The notes beneath the pieces were generated by a model. It worked only from the letters and a program-made list of their open reading frames with translations, did not search any database and had not been told where the DNA came from. A program made the translations under genes and the position numbers. From Draconibacterium sp. (lineage in GTDB: Bacteria > Bacteroidota > Bacteroidia > Bacteroidales > Prolixibacteraceae), in contig WOYV01000038.1 in assembly GCA_011620585.1 (NCBI GenBank), positions 1 to 62,937 on the forward strand: a stretch of DNA of 62,937 nucleotides. Reading direction: 5' to 3'. Below, piece after piece: positions 61,156-62,937 of the stretch (positions within the stretch are counted from its first letter, which is position 1; every line of letters starts with the position of its first letter).

Positions 61156-62139
61156 TTAGTTCATAATAAATATTTTTCCTTTTTCGTATTTGTAGTTGAA
61201 TGGTTTTCCTGACGCGTTTTTGAAGGCTTCCATAATGGTATAGATATTATCATCTATACTTAGTGTCCCGGTGAAGTTTCGTGTTTTAAACCCTGTATCC
61301 ATAAAAATAATTTCTACGTTGTAAATTCGTTCAATTTTTCTGGACAGCGATTCAAATGTTTCATTTTTGAAACGATAAGTCCCATTTAGCCAGTAATCGT
61401 AAAAACCATCCGGGATAATGGACTCGTAGACCTTCCCGGATGTTTTATCATAAACTAAACTATGCGATGGCTTAACCAAGAATGATTTGTATTCGTTTTT
61501 GGTATTGCCTGTATAAACATCGAATTGAATTTCCCCTGAAATCAGTTCAGTTTTAACCAGATCATCTTCGGGATAAGCCACAACTGCAAATTTAGTCCCT
61601 AACACCTTGATCTTTTCCTGCCCCACTGAAACAATAAACGGATGTTCGGTATCGTGTGCAACTTCAAAAAAACCTTCACCCTCGAGCCGAACATTTCTGG
61701 TATCCCCACTGAAGTTTTCGGGGTAAATAAGCTTTGAACCATTGCTAATCCAGACCAAACTTCCATCGGGAAGTGTTACAGAAGTCCTGTTTCCGCGCGG
61801 AACCACAATCTCATTCATTGCCAATTCAGCCCCCAGTTTGTTCTGGCTCAAGAAATATCCTCCGGCAAGTGCAAACACAATTATTGCTGCATATTTCAAA
61901 ATATTGACCACAGGATTTCTCCAAAAATTGTGATTTAACCTTTTCTGTACTTTTCTGAATCCCGACTCAATACTGGCAGCATCCATTTGGGCGCCAGTTT
62001 GCAACATTGCCCAAAGGTTTTTCTGACGGATGTATTCCTCTGCATTATCAGCAGAAGCGTTCACAAAGTCAAAAAGTTCTTTTGAATTGCTTATTGTTTC
62101 CCCTTGTGATATATTTTCTGTTAATCTCTCTATGTCCAT
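61156..62139 (-). CDS. FecR-type anti-sigma factor (PUL2)
   Basis: A 327-residue inner-membrane anti-sigma factor: cytoplasmic N-terminal region (about 1-80), one transmembrane helix near 87-103 (YAAIIVFALAGGYFL), periplasmic FecR domain (about 110-225: LPDGSLVWISNGSKLIYPE) and C-terminal DUF4974 domain (about 245-325: FESLSRKIERIYNVEIIFMD). It is expected to control the ECF sigma encoded 99 bp upstream in response to the SusC STN domain. Unlike in PUL1, sigma and anti-sigma genes are in the same direction. Confidence 0.92.
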   Translation of the reverse strand: MDIERLTENISQGETISNSKELFDFVNASADNAEEYIRQKNLWAMLQTGAQMDAASIESGFRKVQKRLNHNFWRNPVVNILKYAAIIVFALAGGYFLSQNKLGAELAMNEIVVPRGNRTSVTLPDGSLVWISNGSKLIYPENFSGDTRNVRLEGEGFFEVAHDTEHPFIVSVGQEKIKVLGTKFAVVAYPEDDLVKTELISGEIQFDVYTGNTKNEYKSFLVKPSHSLVYDKTSGKVYESIIPDGFYDYWLNGTYRFKNETFESLSRKIERIYNVEIIFMDTGFKTRNFTGTLSIDDNIYTIMEAFKNASGKPFNYKYEKGKIFIMN

Positions 62140-62238
62140 TTTGAAAAAATTATAAGTATAATGTCCGAACAGGGCATAACCCTACCCTTGATATAGATTT
62201 TTAAAAAAAATATTTTTACGATTATTATAGTTGAGGCA

Positions 62239-62829
62239 TTAACCGTACACCATCAAAAGAAAAGCTACTAACGGTAAGTAATCTTTTAATGCCAGCCTGA
62301 ATATTTTTAAAGCTTTTGTAATTTGGGCTTCAACAGCTTTAACTGAAATCGAAAGGTTATCCGCGATTTCCTGATTTTTTTTACCTTCGAGTCGGCTAAA
62401 CACAAAAATTTCACTACATCGTTCTGGAAGTTCTAAAAGCGTTTTATCAATAATTTTTTCAATTTCACGAAAGCTGATAACGGTGGTATCAATTTGCTTT
62501 AAAGCCATTTCGTGCAATTGGTTTTGCTTCTGTAAAATTAGATTTTGATTATATTTCTTTTTTACCTTTTCGTGGCGAAGAAACATTAAACAATTATTCT
62601 TTACGTTGGTATACAGGTAGCTTTGTAGCTGTGCTTCGCTAAGGAACTTCGGTTTTTTCTCCCACATGGAAACAAAGGCATCCTGCACAAGACTTTTTGC
62701 ATCGGCTTCAGGTACATATACTTTTGCGAAATAAACCAAACGCGGATAGTATAGATTGAAAACAACCTCAAAAGCAGCATCCTGTTTCTTATTCAAAAGT
62801 TTAAGTAAGTTAATCGAAATTGAGCTCAT
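62239..62829 (-). CDS. ECF sigma factor (PUL2 regulator)
   Basis: A 196-residue ECF sigma factor with region 2 (about 18-90: AFEVVFNLYYPRLVYFAKVYVPEADAKSLVQDAFVSMWEKKP) and region 4 (about 130-180: LLELPERCSEIFVFSRLEGKKNQEIADNLSISVKAVEAQITKAL). It should drive the PUL2 susC promoter. The C-terminus is hydrophobic (YLPLVAFLLMVYG). The 108 bp upstream of it to the window end contain no clear gene or full promoter match. Confidence 0.92.
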   Translation of the reverse strand: MSSISINLLKLLNKKQDAAFEVVFNLYYPRLVYFAKVYVPEADAKSLVQDAFVSMWEKKPKFLSEAQLQSYLYTNVKNNCLMFLRHEKVKKKYNQNLILQKQNQLHEMALKQIDTTVISFREIEKIIDKTLLELPERCSEIFVFSRLEGKKNQEIADNLSISVKAVEAQITKALKIFRLALKDYLPLVAFLLMVYG

Positions 62830-62937
62830 CCTTTAATTAGTTCAGCTATACAAGTATATAAAAATTAAAACAGCTAAATTACCAATACTTCGTTAAAAAA
62901 TTAAGCGGCAATAGTGCCATAATATATGAGTTCATTG

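Larger units (their letters stand above)
34895..62829 (-). other. PUL2: large locus for an arabinose-rich glycan
   Basis: Seventeen genes on one strand: ECF sigma, fecR, susC, susD, DUF3823, DUF4965, six GH43, an enolase-superfamily enzyme, two GH127-type enzymes, one hypothetical and two GH2. Most gaps are 0-35 bp. Larger gaps occur at 54831-54930 and 37394-37525 (both with terminators), at 48969-49092 and around the hypothetical gene. The arabinose-rich substrate is inferred from GH127 plus GH43; it is not proven. Confidence 0.8.

Noticed and set aside
1-62937. CRISPR arrays, prophage genes or toxin-antitoxin pairs
   Set aside because: I saw no regularly spaced repeats, no cas genes, no phage structural genes and no small paired toxin-like frames on either strand.

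Overview
The window reads as a chromosome segment from a glycan-degrading member of the Bacteroidota, most likely an environmental relative of the Marinilabiliales/Prolixibacteraceae (the lineage is an inference; no marker was searched). The phylum is supported by SusC/SusD pairs, FecR/ECF-sigma regulators, type IX secretion sorting domains, a DUF5606 protein, and promoters that fit the Bacteroidota consensus (TTTG, about 21 nt, TAnnTTTG) with no obvious Shine-Dalgarno sequences.

Region 1 (1-17400) is mostly housekeeping: folD, ffh, kduD-kduI (unsaturated uronate catabolism), a small YqaA-like membrane protein, argS, an OmpA protein with thrombospondin type 3 repeats, a DEDDh exonuclease, a DUF5606 protein, a TonB-dependent receptor, an ECF-type sigma factor, a DJ-1/PfpI protein, purL, a small lipoprotein and tRNA-Leu(GAG). 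Directly 3' of the tRNA lies the decayed remains of an IS4-type transposase (17402-18110). The tRNA and the IS fossil mark the border between core genes and about 45 kb of accessory glycan-utilisation genes.

Region 2 (18230-34837) is a complete alpha-mannan utilisation locus (PUL1). In transcription order (minus strand) it reads susC, susD, susE-like, GH76 endo-mannanase, GH43-like propeller enzyme, a LamG/GH76-like/T9SS fusion, GH92 alpha-mannosidase and GH125 exo-alpha-1,6-mannosidase. It is preceded by fecR and a divergent ECF sigma gene. This gene set suits yeast-type mannan or mannoprotein glycans: surface cleavage of the alpha-1,6 backbone, import by SusCD, trimming in the periplasm.

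Region 3 (34895-62829) is a second, larger locus (PUL2): ECF sigma, fecR, susC, susD, DUF3823 lipoprotein, DUF4965 protein, six GH43 enzymes (one frameshifted), a Tat-exported enolase-superfamily enzyme, two GH127-type (DUF1680) enzymes, one hypothetical protein and two GH2 enzymes. GH127 plus many GH43 enzymes points to a glycan rich in both beta- and alpha-linked L-arabinofuranose, with beta-galactosides or beta-glucuronides handled by GH2; this substrate is inferred.

The most notable unexplained structure is shared by both loci. The gap between fecR and susC contains a strong intrinsic terminator that works only on the plus strand, opposite to susC, and a Bacteroidota -7 box on the plus strand placed exactly at the susC start codon. 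This is the layout of a short antisense RNA covering the susC leader, comparable to DonS of the Bacteroides fragilis Don locus. Both loci also have a strong minus-strand terminator between the susCD module and the enzyme genes, and PUL2 has a third followed by seven AAAG repeats immediately before its last gene.
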